DNA of 64,000 bases from Ralstonia wenshanensis (lineage in GTDB: Bacteria > Pseudomonadota > Gammaproteobacteria > Burkholderiales > Burkholderiaceae): positions 3,127,501 through 3,191,500 of the forward strand of contig NZ_CP076413.1 in the NCBI RefSeq assembly GCF_021173085.1. The letters run 5' to 3'. Below the pieces are notes generated by a model, which saw only the letters and a program-made list of their open reading frames with translations, did no database searches and was not told where the DNA came from. The translations under genes were made by a program, and so were the position numbers. Positions 8,458-17,190 of the stretch are shown piece by piece; position 1 is the stretch's first letter, and every line of letters begins with the position of its first letter.

Positions 8458-8973
8458 TCATTCCGGCCGGGGCGGCGGGTCTCCGCGCTTGCGGTAACTC
8501 GGGATATCCGGCGCACCGGCAGGCGACGGGTTCTGCTTCAGATCTGCGATGAGCGCGTTCATCTCGCCAATTTCCTTCACCTGCGCCCGAATGATGCCGT
8601 CTGCCAGCTTGCGCACGCGTGGGTCTTTAATGTGCGCGCGCTCACTGGTCATGATGGCGATGGAGTGGTGAGGAATCATCGCCTGCATGTACGACACATC
8701 CCCCACAGTCTGCTGACTCCGCACTAGCCACAGCGCGCCGCCAAACACGACCGCACTCACGAGCAGAATCGCCACGTTCAGTGCGGCTTTGGCGTACATG
8801 TTCCACATGAACGCGAGCATGATGGCGCTCATTGCCGCCCCCATGATCAGCGCCATCCACATGCGTGTCTGACTGAATAGAACGTGCTCGATCTCGTAGG
8901 TGTTCAAGTACATCAGACCGAACATGACGACCGTGGACACCACGATCATGGCTCCGAAACGGGCGTAGCTCAT
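8458..8973 (-). CDS. DUF305 domain membrane protein
   Basis: A 171-residue inner-membrane protein. Three transmembrane helices occupy roughly residues 5-100, followed by a DUF305 domain with its hallmark MIPHHSIAIMTSERA and a second conserved stretch ADGIIRAQVKEIGEM. DUF305 proteins are frequent in metal-stress settings and the paired histidines suggest metal binding, but a molecular function is not established. It converges with the MarR gene, whose end is three bases away. The C-terminal 25 residues are proline-rich. Confidence 0.85.
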   Translation of the reverse strand: MSYARFGAMIVVSTVVMFGLMYLNTYEIEHVLFSQTRMWMALIMGAAMSAIMLAFMWNMYAKAALNVAILLVSAVVFGGALWLVRSQQTVGDVSYMQAMIPHHSIAIMTSERAHIKDPRVRKLADGIIRAQVKEIGEMNALIADLKQNPSPAGAPDIPSYRKRGDPPPRPE

Positions 8974-9215
8974 CTGTTGCCCCCGCGCGTTGAACGAATT
9001 GGCGGGGCGCGGTCATTGGCCCCGGACCATGCAAGCGCAGCATGCGGTATGCCCGCCTCGGGTATGTGTTCGTCAGCGCTGGCAACCAAGGCATCCACCG
9101 TGGTGGAGACCCGTCGCACAAAGCCACTACAATAGCGCCCCTTCGCCGGTGGCACCCGCTCCTGATATCCCGTGCAGGCGCATGCCTCCTGCTGCACTCC
9201 AGAAGCCACAATCCT

Positions 9216-10469
9216 ATGATGTCAAACGCCTGCGGCGTCGATTTCGGCACGTCCAACTCCACCGTCGGCTGGCTGAGACCGGACGCCCCCACCCTGCTGC
9301 CGCTCGAAGACGGCAAGGCTACGCTGCCTTCCGTCATCTTCTTTCATGCCGAAGACCCGACGGTCAGTTACGGCCGTGCCGCGCTGGCCGACTATCTTGC
9401 CGGCTACGAGGGCCGCCTGATGCGCTCGCTCAAGAGCCTGCTCGGCACGTCGATGATGGACTACAGCACCGAGGTCATGGGCCAGGCCATGCCCTTTCGC
9501 AAGCTGCTCGCGCATTTCATTGGCGAACTCAAGCGGCGTGCCGAGCGCGCCGCCGGCCATGAATTCCGCCGCGCCGTGCTGGGCCGCCCGGTGTTCTTCA
9601 TCGACGAAGACCCCAAGGCCGACCAGCTTGCCGAAGACACGCTGGCGGACATCGCGCGCGACGCCGGCTTTGACGAGATCGCCTTCCAGTACGAGCCCAT
9701 CGCCGCCGCGTTCGACTACGAGGCCGGCATCAGCGGTGAAGAACTTGTGCTGGTGGCCGACATTGGCGGCGGTACGTCGGACTTCTCACTGGTGCGCCTG
9801 TCGCCCGACCGCGCGAAACGCCTTGACCGCCGCGAAGACATCCTCGCCAACGGCGGCGTTCACATCGGCGGAACCGACTTCGACCGCGCCTTGAGCCTGG
9901 CCAGCGTGATGCCGCTGCTGGGCCTGAACAGCACGCTGCGCAACGGCAAGGCGATGCCGTCTGGCCAGTATTTCGACTTGGCGAGCTGGCACACCATCAA
10001 CCACGTGTACACGCGCAAGGCGTGGACGGTGGTGATGGACAACTACCGAGATGCCGCCGACACCGAAAAACTCGACCGCCTGATCCGCCTGATCCGCGAG
10101 CGCGCCGGCCACTGGCTGGCCATTCAGGTGGAAGCCGCGAAGATCGCGCTGTCGGACGCCCCGGTGGCGGAGATCGACCTGCACCGCATCGCGCCCGAAT
10201 TGAAGCAGCCCGTCACGCGCGACGATTTCGACCAGTCGATCGGGAGGCTGGTCGGCAAGACGGTCTCGACGGTGCAGGCCATGCTGAAGACGGCGGGCGT
10301 GGCAGCGGAAGCGGTCGATACCATTCTCTTTGCCGGCGGCTCCAGCGGGGTGCCGATGCTGCGCGAGCAACTGGCGCAAGTGCTGCCGTCGGCGCGACGC
10401 GTGGAGGGCGACCTGTTCGGCGGGATCGGTTCTGGCCTGGCGCGCGATGCGGCGCGCAAGTTTGGCTGA
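9216..10469 (+). CDS. Hsp70-family protein, YegD-like
   Basis: A 417-residue actin-fold ATPase. The phosphate-1 motif is GVDFGTSNSTVGW at residues 5-17, the phosphate-2 motif DIGGGTSDFSLVRL near residue 180, and the adenosine motif LFAGGSSGVPML near the C-terminus. It lacks the Hsp70 substrate-binding domain (DnaK is about 640 residues), which fits YegD-type proteins. Members are predicted chaperone-like ATPases; the client is unknown. Two adjacent ATGs (9216 and 9219) are possible starts; the frame is open upstream to 9042 but that part has no domain similarity. It appears to be a single-gene unit. Confidence 0.87.
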   Translation: MMSNACGVDFGTSNSTVGWLRPDAPTLLPLEDGKATLPSVIFFHAEDPTVSYGRAALADYLAGYEGRLMRSLKSLLGTSMMDYSTEVMGQAMPFRKLLAHFIGELKRRAERAAGHEFRRAVLGRPVFFIDEDPKADQLAEDTLADIARDAGFDEIAFQYEPIAAAFDYEAGISGEELVLVADIGGGTSDFSLVRLSPDRAKRLDRREDILANGGVHIGGTDFDRALSLASVMPLLGLNSTLRNGKAMPSGQYFDLASWHTINHVYTRKAWTVVMDNYRDAADTEKLDRLIRLIRERAGHWLAIQVEAAKIALSDAPVAEIDLHRIAPELKQPVTRDDFDQSIGRLVGKTVSTVQAMLKTAGVAAEAVDTILFAGGSSGVPMLREQLAQVLPSARRVEGDLFGGIGSGLARDAARKFG

Positions 10470-10568
10470 GGGGCTGAAAGGGTGAAGGGCTGAGAGGCGG
10501 CGGGACGTTTCAAGCGTATCGAAACGGATCGCCTTGGGCGCGGCACGATGTCTCCAAAGGAAAACCAG

Positions 10569-11141
10569 ATGAAGCTCCTAACCATCTCCGGCAGTGCCCG
10601 CCGCGATTCCGTCAACACGGCGCTACTGCTCGGCTTGAAAGACGTGGCCCCTGAGGGCGTTGAGCTATTGGTGTTCCATCGCCTCGACACCTTGCCGGTC
10701 TTTTCCCCTGACCTGGAAGGGCCACAGACACCCGCCGCAGTGCTGGAATTCCTGACACTCGTGTTCGGATGCGACGGAATCATTATTGCCAGCCCCGAAT
10801 ACGTTCGCGCGATTCCGGGAGGGCTCAAGAACGTCATCGATTGGATGGTCTCGCGATTCGAAGTCATCGGGAAACCCATTGCGCTCGCCCATGCATCTCA
10901 TCGTGGCGACGACATGCTCACATCGCTCCGGCTGGTGCTGTCCACCGTCAGTGATCAATTTCTCGAAGACATATTTCTGCGCATCCCGCTGATCGGAAAA
11001 ACGCCAGACGAAATCAAAACCCTGCTGATGCTGCCTGAGCGACAAACCGAAATGCGCGGATTTCTGTCCGCTTTCGTGGCTGGGATTCATGCTCGGCAGA
11101 CAAGTGCGCATGGATGTCATGCCGTCACGAATGCGTCTTGA
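10569..11141 (+). CDS. NADPH-dependent FMN reductase family protein
   Basis: A 190-residue flavodoxin-like reductase: MKLLTISGSARRDSVNTALL binds the FMN phosphate, and SPEYVRAIPGGLKNVIDWM is the signature of the chromate/quinone/azo reductase group. Such enzymes transfer hydride from NAD(P)H to FMN and then to quinones or metal ions; the physiological acceptor cannot be told. The ATG at 10569 follows AAAGGAAAA. It begins 99 bp after the YegD-like gene on the same strand. Confidence 0.88.
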   Translation: MKLLTISGSARRDSVNTALLLGLKDVAPEGVELLVFHRLDTLPVFSPDLEGPQTPAAVLEFLTLVFGCDGIIIASPEYVRAIPGGLKNVIDWMVSRFEVIGKPIALAHASHRGDDMLTSLRLVLSTVSDQFLEDIFLRIPLIGKTPDEIKTLLMLPERQTEMRGFLSAFVAGIHARQTSAHGCHAVTNAS

Positions 11142-11194
11142 TGGCTGTCTTTGACCATTCGCCGTTGACAAGCCGGCTTCGAGCCGCAGGCTGA

Positions 11195-11256
11195 GATCTG
11201 TTGAAGCTGTTCGCGCAGCATGCCCGGGCGGGACTGGTCATGCGTGCGCATGATGA
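11195..11256 (-). repeat. Decayed central fragment of the 122-aa gene family
   Basis: On the minus strand this reads IMRTHDQSRPGMLREQLQQI, matching TAMCSHGQCRPGMLRAELQH in the intact gene at 17191-17559. At DNA level the shared core is a GAAGCTGTTCGCGCAGCATG-type stretch. No start, end or promoter survives. Confidence 0.6.
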
Positions 11257-11272
11257 CGCAATTCCTCGATCG

Positions 11273-11635
11273 TCATTCTTGATCCCGTAACCCGTCGCCA
11301 TAAGCGTTCCACTTGGCGCCACAAGCAGCGCAATGTTCCGCCTTTGGCGTTCGTAGCGGTTTCCCGCAGTTTTGGCACGTGGGCCCATAGAGACTCAGTC
11401 GATGGTGGAGCAGAGCATTCGGGTTGGTTTCCTTGAACCCTGTAATGCGCTCATAAGCAGCCAGCGCTTTACTTCCCCACCCCTTAAGGCTTGCTTCGGC
11501 AAGCGAGCAACCGGTTGTCTCGCGGTACAGCTTGATCTCCTCAATAATTCCTTCCGGCTTGACGAGGCTCCACTCCTCTTCCGTCAGCATCGGTATATCC
11601 ATATTGCAACGCCAACAGTAGATTATTCGGGGCAT
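11273..11635 (-). CDS. Zinc-ribbon protein of unknown function
   Basis: A 120-residue product with a CxxC pair at the N-terminus (YCWRCNM) and a C-terminal double zinc ribbon (CQNCGKPLRTPKAEHCAACG), suggesting one or two bound zinc ions. The middle is helical (EEIKLYRETTGCSLAEASLK). I do not recognise a named family. It is the last of four minus-strand genes with no known function (11273-13449). Small zinc-ribbon genes of this sort can be immunity proteins left beside polymorphic toxin loci, but no toxin gene is present here, so that remains a guess. Confidence 0.7.
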   Translation of the reverse strand: MPRIIYCWRCNMDIPMLTEEEWSLVKPEGIIEEIKLYRETTGCSLAEASLKGWGSKALAAYERITGFKETNPNALLHHRLSLYGPTCQNCGKPLRTPKAEHCAACGAKWNAYGDGLRDQE

Positions 11636-11695
11636 TGCAGTTTCTCCTCGACCTCAAGTGCTTTGGATTCTCGATGATGGTTGTGGGGCGGCAAT

Positions 11696-12406
11696 CTATC
11701 GATTTGCGGACGACGAGTGTGAGGTGAGGGCTGCGCGAACAGCATCTTGCAGTGCTGGATTTCCTACCAGGGAAACGGCCTGCTCTACGAGCGCATCCGC
11801 CCGTTCAATTCCGTCCGTCGCGCGGACAATCTGGACCACCATTCCTACTTCTTCGGCATAGATGCGAATCTTCATATCCGTGATATCGGCTTGCCTCTCC
11901 GGCGTGGAAGAGCGATTTGTCCGCTCGATACCCTCGACGAACCTGGAAGCGAGGTGCTCCACCGACTTCTCCGGGTCGGAGACAAGGCTTCGCGCAAGCT
12001 CAAAGTCGGAGGCCTTGAGGATCGCCGGCATTGCGACCTTCGCGCACCGCGCCGCGAAGGCGGGGGTGGCCTTGTTGATCAAGACGAACAGGTCGTAGGT
12101 CGCCTCGTCGTTACCCAACTCCCGGTTGATTGCAGTCACATCGTTGAAGAGCAACCAGTCCTCTTCGCCTCGTTCCAAACGTACGGTCTTCTCATCCCGA
12201 ATGGATTGCAATGCTGCTCGGGCCGGCGGATAGTGTTCGGCCAACTCAAGCCAATATCCGAGCGCGAATGAAAGTCGGACTCCATGCAACGATGGTTGCT
12301 CATCCAGTGCATGTTCATGGAACCAAACATATTCACCTAGCGCCTCAGGAAATCGTCCCTCCTGGGCGGCAATTCGGGCAGCTTGCAGACGGTCATGAGC
12401 AGTCAT
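11696..12406 (-). CDS. Hypothetical helical-repeat protein
   Basis: A 236-residue soluble protein with no signal peptide. Its N-terminal half (AQEGRFPEALGEYVWFHEHAL, then ALGYWLELAEHYPPARAAL) has the alternating-helix pattern of TPR-like repeats, followed by ATYDLFVLINKATPAFAARC. It has no catalytic motif that I can see. The start at 12406 fits the first helix; the frame is open to 12466 but the added residues look unstructured. It is one of four adjacent minus-strand genes of unknown function, spaced by 60-90 bp. Confidence 0.65.
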   Translation of the reverse strand: MTAHDRLQAARIAAQEGRFPEALGEYVWFHEHALDEQPSLHGVRLSFALGYWLELAEHYPPARAALQSIRDEKTVRLERGEEDWLLFNDVTAINRELGNDEATYDLFVLINKATPAFAARCAKVAMPAILKASDFELARSLVSDPEKSVEHLASRFVEGIERTNRSSTPERQADITDMKIRIYAEEVGMVVQIVRATDGIERADALVEQAVSLVGNPALQDAVRAALTSHSSSANR

Positions 12407-12498
12407 TAGGGTCGCCAAAAAATAGATTACGTTGGGGGCTGACCGCCGCTTCTGGCCGGCGTCCATCGGTAGGCCGCTCTCTATCCAATCGTGTGATC

Positions 12499-12930
12499 TC
12501 AGTCGATGACCGGAACCTTGACCGGCATCCCATGCGAGTGCTGCTGCGTCAATGCAAACAGCTCCCCGAGGCTTAGCCTTTCGTTCCAGATACGGCGAAA
12601 CTCCAACCCATACCTCTGCTCGATATCCTCAGCCAAGGCTTCAAGCTCAAGCGCGTCAGGGGTCCATTGAGATGGATATAGCGCTCGATATATGGCCAGG
12701 ATTTCATCGTCCGGCCGGAGCATCAGCTTCTGCCTGACGGGCAGCGCAAACGCCCCTACGAACACGAGTAGGAATTCGCGAATCTCGAACTTTGAGGCAG
12801 ACGGGAAAGCTCGGCGCCAACTCGTTCCCTGACAGGTCCTGAGGCTAAACGGTTTAGGCAACCCCCGTCCAACGAACGCGGACCATAGTAGGAGAAGCAG
12901 AAAAAGCGCGATAACGATGAATGTCGTCAT
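12499..12930 (-). CDS. Hypothetical single-pass membrane protein
   Basis: A 143-residue protein with one N-terminal membrane helix (TTFIVIALFLLLLLWSAFVG) and a soluble remainder. That remainder has DDEILAIYRALYPSQWTPDA followed by an acidic helix (LEALAEDIEQRYGLEF). The start at 12930 is fixed by AAGGAGAG eight bases upstream. It lies 18 bp after the next gene upstream on the same strand (12949-13449), so the two are probably co-transcribed and may act together at the membrane. No family recognised. Confidence 0.7.
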   Translation of the reverse strand: MTTFIVIALFLLLLLWSAFVGRGLPKPFSLRTCQGTSWRRAFPSASKFEIREFLLVFVGAFALPVRQKLMLRPDDEILAIYRALYPSQWTPDALELEALAEDIEQRYGLEFRRIWNERLSLGELFALTQQHSHGMPVKVPVID

Positions 12931-12948
12931 GACTCTCCTTACCGCCAT

Positions 12949-13449
12949 TTAAGGCTTGAACGATAGAGTGATTGCCGTGGGGCAGAACCGAGCACCACCT
13001 TGGCTGCCGTCAGGCGTTGGTCGACCTTCGACACGAAGAGAACACTTGGGCCGAAGCCGGAAGAGCAAGTCGCAGGTCGCTTCTCCGTTGCCGGTGTAAA
13101 GGTACACCCCCGCTGCGATTCGTCTCGCCTCGCCCGCTTCAGAGTAGATGCGATAGTTAGGGCCAAAGATGCGAAACCAGAAGCGTAGGCCCTTGTCGGA
13201 CGTTGCTTCAACCAATGCCCGGTTGACAACACGTGCCCGACGGGAGGGTTCGCGCGCCGCGAAGATGTTATCGACGGTGGCGTATGCCTGCGGTTTGGCG
13301 CGCCATGCAGGTTCGTCAGCCTGTTCCGCGTGCGCTGTAGCGCAGAGCGCCGAGGTCAATACCATCAGGATGAACGTCGCAACCATCCGTGAGCGGCCGG
13401 CCAGCAGCTTGCTACATCCCAAACGATGCAAAAGGCCCGTCTTTTCCAT
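12949..13449 (-). CDS. Hypothetical exported protein
   Basis: A 166-residue protein with a signal peptide (MVATFILMVLTSALCATAHA, cleavage before EQADEP), preceded by 21 basic residues if the start at 13449 is used. I prefer 13449 because a run of seven Gs just upstream can serve as ribosome site; the ATG at 13386 has none. The mature part holds paired cysteines (GEATCDLLFRLRPKCSLRVE) and another near the end (GARFCPTAITL), which may form disulfides. It is the first of the four-gene minus-strand group. No family recognised. Confidence 0.65.
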   Translation of the reverse strand: MEKTGLLHRLGCSKLLAGRSRMVATFILMVLTSALCATAHAEQADEPAWRAKPQAYATVDNIFAAREPSRRARVVNRALVEATSDKGLRFWFRIFGPNYRIYSEAGEARRIAAGVYLYTGNGEATCDLLFRLRPKCSLRVEGRPTPDGSQGGARFCPTAITLSFKP

Positions 13450-13591
13450 GCCCCCCCTTTTTTTGAGTGCATCTTACTCCGGCACCTCAGGGCACAGCGT
13501 TGCCACGCTCCGTTCACGCTCTTCGTCTACGATCCCAGTTGCTATGCAGAACAATCAGACCAGCGTTGGCTTCGTAAAGACAGGGGGATTC

Positions 13592-13990
13592 ATGCTGTAT
13601 CGCGTGCGGCGGCTTGCGTGCATCGTGCCATTTGTGTTGTTGGCTGGATGCGCAAGCCAGCCACCCAATCCGCCAGAAAGCGGTTCGCCGGCAACACGTC
13701 CCCCGGCTGTTGGATGCACCACTCCGTTGCTGAACTATCCCGCCGAAGCTCGCCGCATGAGCATAGAAGGCACGGCTGTTGTGTCCGGCGTGATCGAACC
13801 GGATGGAGGCATCTCCGGGGTGCGTATCAAACGGTCTTCCGGCAACTCGCAGCTGGATGAAGCTGCCATGCAAGCTGTCCGGTCAATGGCGTGCGCCCCG
13901 TTCAAAGACCCCAATACGGGTCAACCAATGCGCGCCCCCTTTTCCAGAGCGTTCGCATTCGGCCTGGACCGCACACCGCCGATGCCGTGA
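13592..13990 (+). CDS. TonB C-terminal-like domain lipoprotein
   Basis: A 132-residue lipoprotein. The signal peptide ends in LLAGC, with lipidation expected on that cysteine, followed by a proline-rich linker. The domain PLLNYPAEARRMSIEGTAVV...SSGNSQLDEAAMQAVRSM is the TonB/TolA C-terminal fold. Stand-alone versions without an N-terminal anchor helix do not energise receptors as TonB does and their role is open. The start at 13592 is preceded by AGGGGGA. It is divergent from the four-gene hypothetical group. Confidence 0.82.
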   Translation: MLYRVRRLACIVPFVLLAGCASQPPNPPESGSPATRPPAVGCTTPLLNYPAEARRMSIEGTAVVSGVIEPDGGISGVRIKRSSGNSQLDEAAMQAVRSMACAPFKDPNTGQPMRAPFSRAFAFGLDRTPPMP

Positions 13991-14064
13991 GGTGGTCGCT
14001 GTCTCTGGTCAGAGGCTGGCAAATCCCACGACGAACGCGGAACTGCCTCTATAAGCCTGCCTCA

Positions 14065-14186
14065 GCATTCCCGCCCGTCACGGGAATGCATCACTCTGTT
14101 GTTATTGGCTGTAGCTCCGGCGCTCTATGGCGGCTAACACATCCCACGTCTGCGGATCGACGTCGCGGCCCCGAGCGACATCGATC
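14065..14186 (-). repeat. Decayed C-terminal copy of the 122-aa gene family
   Basis: On the minus strand this encodes DVARGRDVDPQTWDVLAAIE and stops in RSYSQ, almost identical to the end of the intact gene at 17191-17559 (which ends ERRGYSQ). The 3' palindrome GCATTCCCG...CGGGAATGC is perfectly kept. Nothing upstream survives: the cyanate operon begins beyond it. Confidence 0.7.
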
Positions 14187-14257
14187 CGTGCCCAACGCCA
14201 CCCGATCGCCGCAGCGCCACGCCCTAAGCGTGGGTGCGCTGCGCGTGTCGCGAGGTC

Positions 14258-14740
14258 TCAGAGGCCGAGATCGCTCAGGCCAGGATGATCGTCCGGACGA
14301 CGCCCCAGCGGCCAGTGATACTTGCGCTCGGATTCCTTGATCGGCATGTCGTTAATGCACGCATAGCGGCGTTGCATCAGGCCGTCTTCGCCGAACTCCC
14401 AGTTCTCGTTGCCATAGGAACGGAACCAGTTGCCCGAGTCGTCGTGCCATTCGTAGGCGTAGCGGACGGCAATGCGATTTCCGCCGAATGCCCACAGTTC
14501 CTTGATCAGACGGTACTCGTGCTCCTTCTTCCATTTGCGATCGAGAAACGCCTGCGCTTCCGCCCGATTGTTCGCAAACTCTGCGCGATTGCGCCATTTC
14601 GTATCGAGCGAATAGGCGAGCGCGACCTTGGCGGCATCGCGCGAATTCCAGCCGTCTTCTGCGAGACGGACCTTTTCCTTGGCCGATTCCAGCGTGAACG
14701 GCGGAAGCGGCGGACGAACTGCTGGCTGTTGAGTCGACAT
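14258..14740 (-). CDS. DUF1348 (SnoaL/NTF2-like) protein in the cyanate operon
   Basis: A 160-residue protein of the DUF1348 family with an NTF2-like cone fold: [20 protein letters not shown], then [19 protein letters not shown] and [20 protein letters not shown]. These strongly conserved proteins have no settled reaction. The gene lies 83 bp downstream of cynS on the same strand, so it appears to be the third gene of a cynT-cynS operon under CynR. A part in cyanate handling is suggested by position only. Confidence 0.88.
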   Translation of the reverse strand: MSTQQPAVRPPLPPFTLESAKEKVRLAEDGWNSRDAAKVALAYSLDTKWRNRAEFANNRAEAQAFLDRKWKKEHEYRLIKELWAFGGNRIAVRYAYEWHDDSGNWFRSYGNENWEFGEDGLMQRRYACINDMPIKESERKYHWPLGRRPDDHPGLSDLGL

Positions 14741-14823
14741 GACGGCTCTCCTTTTTCAGATTAGCGATTGGGTTGCATTGCACTTCGTGCATTGCGGATC
14801 GCCCGACCCGCGACGCGATGAAC

Positions 14824-15294
14824 TCAGAACGGCTTGGTCGGCAGGTACTTGCCGTTGAGCGTGATGACGGCACGCTCGCCGCCTTCCGGGTCCGGCACCT
14901 TCTGGATATCGAGCTTGAAGTTGATTGCGCTGATGATGCCGTCGCCAAATTTTTCGTGCACGAGCGCCTTCAATGTCGAGCCGTACACCTGCACCATTTC
15001 GTAGAAGCGGTAGATGGTGGGATCGGTGGGCACGCCGCCCGGAATGCTGCCGCGCACGGGAATGGTTTGCAGCAAGCGCACGGCGTCGGCATCGAGTCCA
15101 AGGCGCTCGCCGACCAGCTTCGCCGGGTTCTCCGGCAGCGCGTGCTGACCGAGCAGCGCGGCTGTCGTGTACGCAACGCTCAAGCCCGTGCCTTCGTTAA
15201 TGGCTTCAAACGTGAGGTTCTTGCGCACCTTCGCGTCGATGATGGTTTCCGTCAACGCTTCGCGCGCGTTCGGCGTGACTTGCGATTGGGTCAT
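14824..15294 (-). CDS. cynS: Cyanate hydratase (cyanase)
   Basis: A 156-residue cyanase, the exact length of the E. coli enzyme. It converts cyanate and bicarbonate into carbamate and CO2; carbamate then breaks down to ammonia and CO2. The three catalytic residues are in place: Arg96 and Glu99 in [11 protein letters not shown], and Ser122 in [10 protein letters not shown]. The N-terminal helical domain ([20 protein letters not shown]) builds the decamer. The start at 15294 follows AAGGAG. It lies 61 bp after the carbonic anhydrase gene, which supplies the bicarbonate. Confidence 0.96.
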   Translation of the reverse strand: MTQSQVTPNAREALTETIIDAKVRKNLTFEAINEGTGLSVAYTTAALLGQHALPENPAKLVGERLGLDADAVRLLQTIPVRGSIPGGVPTDPTIYRFYEMVQVYGSTLKALVHEKFGDGIISAINFKLDIQKVPDPEGGERAVITLNGKYLPTKPF

Positions 15295-15355
15295 GATGTT
15301 GCTCCTTGAATAAGACAACGTGGTGAGATCTGCAGTCGGAATAACGCGCTGGAAA

Positions 15356-16015
15356 TCAGTGCGCAGCCACGCACTCGGCGGGTGTTGCGGTGACATCGGG
15401 ATGCGCCGCGAGCGGCACGAACCGGCGAGTCGCGGCGTCGAGCGCGTCGATCGAACCGGATTCGATGTCGTAGACCCAACCGTGCAGATTGAGGCGGCCC
15501 TGCGCGAGCGCCAGTGCAACGCAGGGATGGGTCTTGAGGTTGTTGAGTTGCACGATGATGTTCTCGCGCACCATCGAGTCGACGCGAGCGCGCTCGCTCG
15601 CATGTTCACGCGACTCGTTGACCAGCTTTGCCGAGTCCGCGTAGCGCAGCCAGTTCGCGACGGCGGGCATATGGTCCAGGCACTTGCACGTCGCGATGGC
15701 CGTCATCGCGCCGCAGTCCGAGTGGCCGCATATCACGACGTCCGTCACGCCAAGCGCGGCCACTGCATATTCGACCGTAGCCGACACGCCGCCAGGCTCG
15801 GGGCCGAACGAAGGCACGATGTTGCCGGCATTGCGAATCACGAACAGATCGCCCGGTTCGCGCTGCGTGACCAGTTCAGGAACCATGCGGCTATCGGAGC
15901 ACGAAATGAACAGTGTGCGCGGCGTCTGGCTGGTGGCCAGCTTGCGGAACAACGCCTTGCGTGCGGGCACGACGTCCCGTTGAAACTTCAGAAAACCTTC
16001 GATGATCTCTTGCAT
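15356..16015 (-). CDS. cynT: Beta-carbonic anhydrase of the cyanate operon
   Basis: A 219-residue beta-class carbonic anhydrase matching E. coli CynT in length. Zinc ligands are Cys39, His98 and Cys101 (in CSDSR and GHSDCG), with the Asp41-Arg43 dyad of the active site. It rehydrates the CO2 released by cyanase so that bicarbonate, the co-substrate, is not lost by diffusion. It is the first gene of the operon, divergent from cynR across 147 bp. Confidence 0.95.
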   Translation of the reverse strand: MQEIIEGFLKFQRDVVPARKALFRKLATSQTPRTLFISCSDSRMVPELVTQREPGDLFVIRNAGNIVPSFGPEPGGVSATVEYAVAALGVTDVVICGHSDCGAMTAIATCKCLDHMPAVANWLRYADSAKLVNESREHASERARVDSMVRENIIVQLNNLKTHPCVALALAQGRLNLHGWVYDIESGSIDALDAATRRFVPLAAHPDVTATPAECVAAH

Positions 16016-16110
16016 GGTCTGCTCCGTTCAATCTGGCGTTCGCAACGTCGGTCAGTGCGATGCGTTGAACAGAGAATGGACCCGCCCCGTCATAGTGTCC
16101 AAGACGCGTT

Positions 16111-16126
16111 TATGATGCTCACCATA
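16111..16126. promoter_or_regulatory. Candidate CynR-binding dyad
   Basis: TATGATGCTCACCATA is an interrupted palindrome (TATG-N8-CATA) in the 147-bp gap between cynT and cynR, about 37 bp from the cynR start. LysR proteins bind interrupted dyads in such positions. I could not fit a clean T-N11-A core, so this is a weak call. Confidence 0.3.
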
Positions 16127-16162
16127 GGCAATGCCAATAGTTAGAGGACGAGGGAGTTCGCC

Positions 16163-17053
16163 ATGCTGTTGCGTCATATCCGTTACTTCCTGGCCGTCGC
16201 GGAACACCGCAATTTCACGCGCGCCGCCGAGGCGCTGCATGTTTCGCAGCCCACGTTGTCGCAGCAGATACGGCAACTGGAAGACGCGCTGCGCACTCAG
16301 TTGCTAGACCGTTCAGGGCGGAACGTGCAACTCACGGATGCCGGTGCGGCGTGGATGCGCTATGCGAAGCTCGCGCTGCAGGATCTGGATGCGGGCGTGC
16401 GAGCAATACATGACGTCGGTGAACTGAGCCGCGGCAATCTGCGCCTTGCCGTGACGCCGACCTTCACGGCGTATCTCGTCGGCCCCGCGATTGATCGTTT
16501 CTATAGCCAGCATCCCGGCATCGCGATCGACATTCAGGAAATCACGCAGGATCAGATCGAAGCGCAGCTCGCCGATGACAGGCTCGACGCCGGCATCGCG
16601 TTCGATTCCTCTCACAGCGCGGAAATCGACAGCGAGCCGTTGTTTCGCGAGACGCTGAGCCTCGTCGTCGGGGGCGGCCACGCGCGCGCAAAGCGCCGCA
16701 AGCCGCTGTCAGCGCAGGACTTCGCCAACGAACGGCTGGTGCTGCTGAACAAGGCGTTCGCGACGCGGCGTTACATCGACGAATACTGCTCGCGGAACCA
16801 GATTCGCCCTCAGGTCGCCATCGAGGTCAGTTCGATCAGTGCGATCGTTGAGATCGTTCGGCGTGGGCAGCTCGCAACCGTACTGCCCGACGGCGTCGCG
16901 CGCGAGCATACCGAGCTGCACCCCGTGCTGCTCGACCCGCCGCTGCCGGCCCGCACGGCCGTGCTGCTGCAACGCAAGGATGCGTATCGGACGGCGGCGA
17001 CCAAGGCCTTCGTCCAGGTGTTGAGGGAATTGACGGAGAACTTCCAACGCTGA
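16163..17053 (+). CDS. cynR: LysR-family activator of the cyanate operon
   Basis: A 296-residue LysR regulator with HTH at residues 1-60 (IRYFLAVAEHRNFTRAAEAL, HVSQPTLSQQIRQLEDAL) and a substrate-binding domain (RGNLRLAVTPTFTAYLVGP, then RRGQLATVLPDGVAR). Its length and N-terminal wording are very close to E. coli CynR as I remember it, and it is divergent from cynT-cynS. It should activate the operon when cyanate is present and repress its own gene. Confidence 0.92.
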   Translation: MLLRHIRYFLAVAEHRNFTRAAEALHVSQPTLSQQIRQLEDALRTQLLDRSGRNVQLTDAGAAWMRYAKLALQDLDAGVRAIHDVGELSRGNLRLAVTPTFTAYLVGPAIDRFYSQHPGIAIDIQEITQDQIEAQLADDRLDAGIAFDSSHSAEIDSEPLFRETLSLVVGGGHARAKRRKPLSAQDFANERLVLLNKAFATRRYIDEYCSRNQIRPQVAIEVSSISAIVEIVRRGQLATVLPDGVAREHTELHPVLLDPPLPARTAVLLQRKDAYRTAATKAFVQVLRELTENFQR

Positions 17054-17153
17054 TGGGGTGCGCGTTACGTGCCGGTCTCTTCGCTTGGCGCGTCGCGCAC
17101 TGTGATCTTCAGCTGACGCAGCACGCTCCCTCTCCCTTGCCCTAACCACTGTG

Positions 17154-17178
17154 GCATTCCCGCCCGTCACGGGAATGC
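17154..17178 (-). terminator. Conserved hairpin after the 122-aa gene
   Basis: GCATTCCCG-CCCGTCA-CGGGAATGC forms a 9-bp stem just after the stop codon of the minus-strand gene at 17191-17559. There is no T-run, so a factor-independent terminator is uncertain; an mRNA-end stabiliser is an alternative. The same hairpin follows the relics at 5231 and 14065. Confidence 0.4.
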
Positions 17179-17190
17179 ATCAATCTGTTC

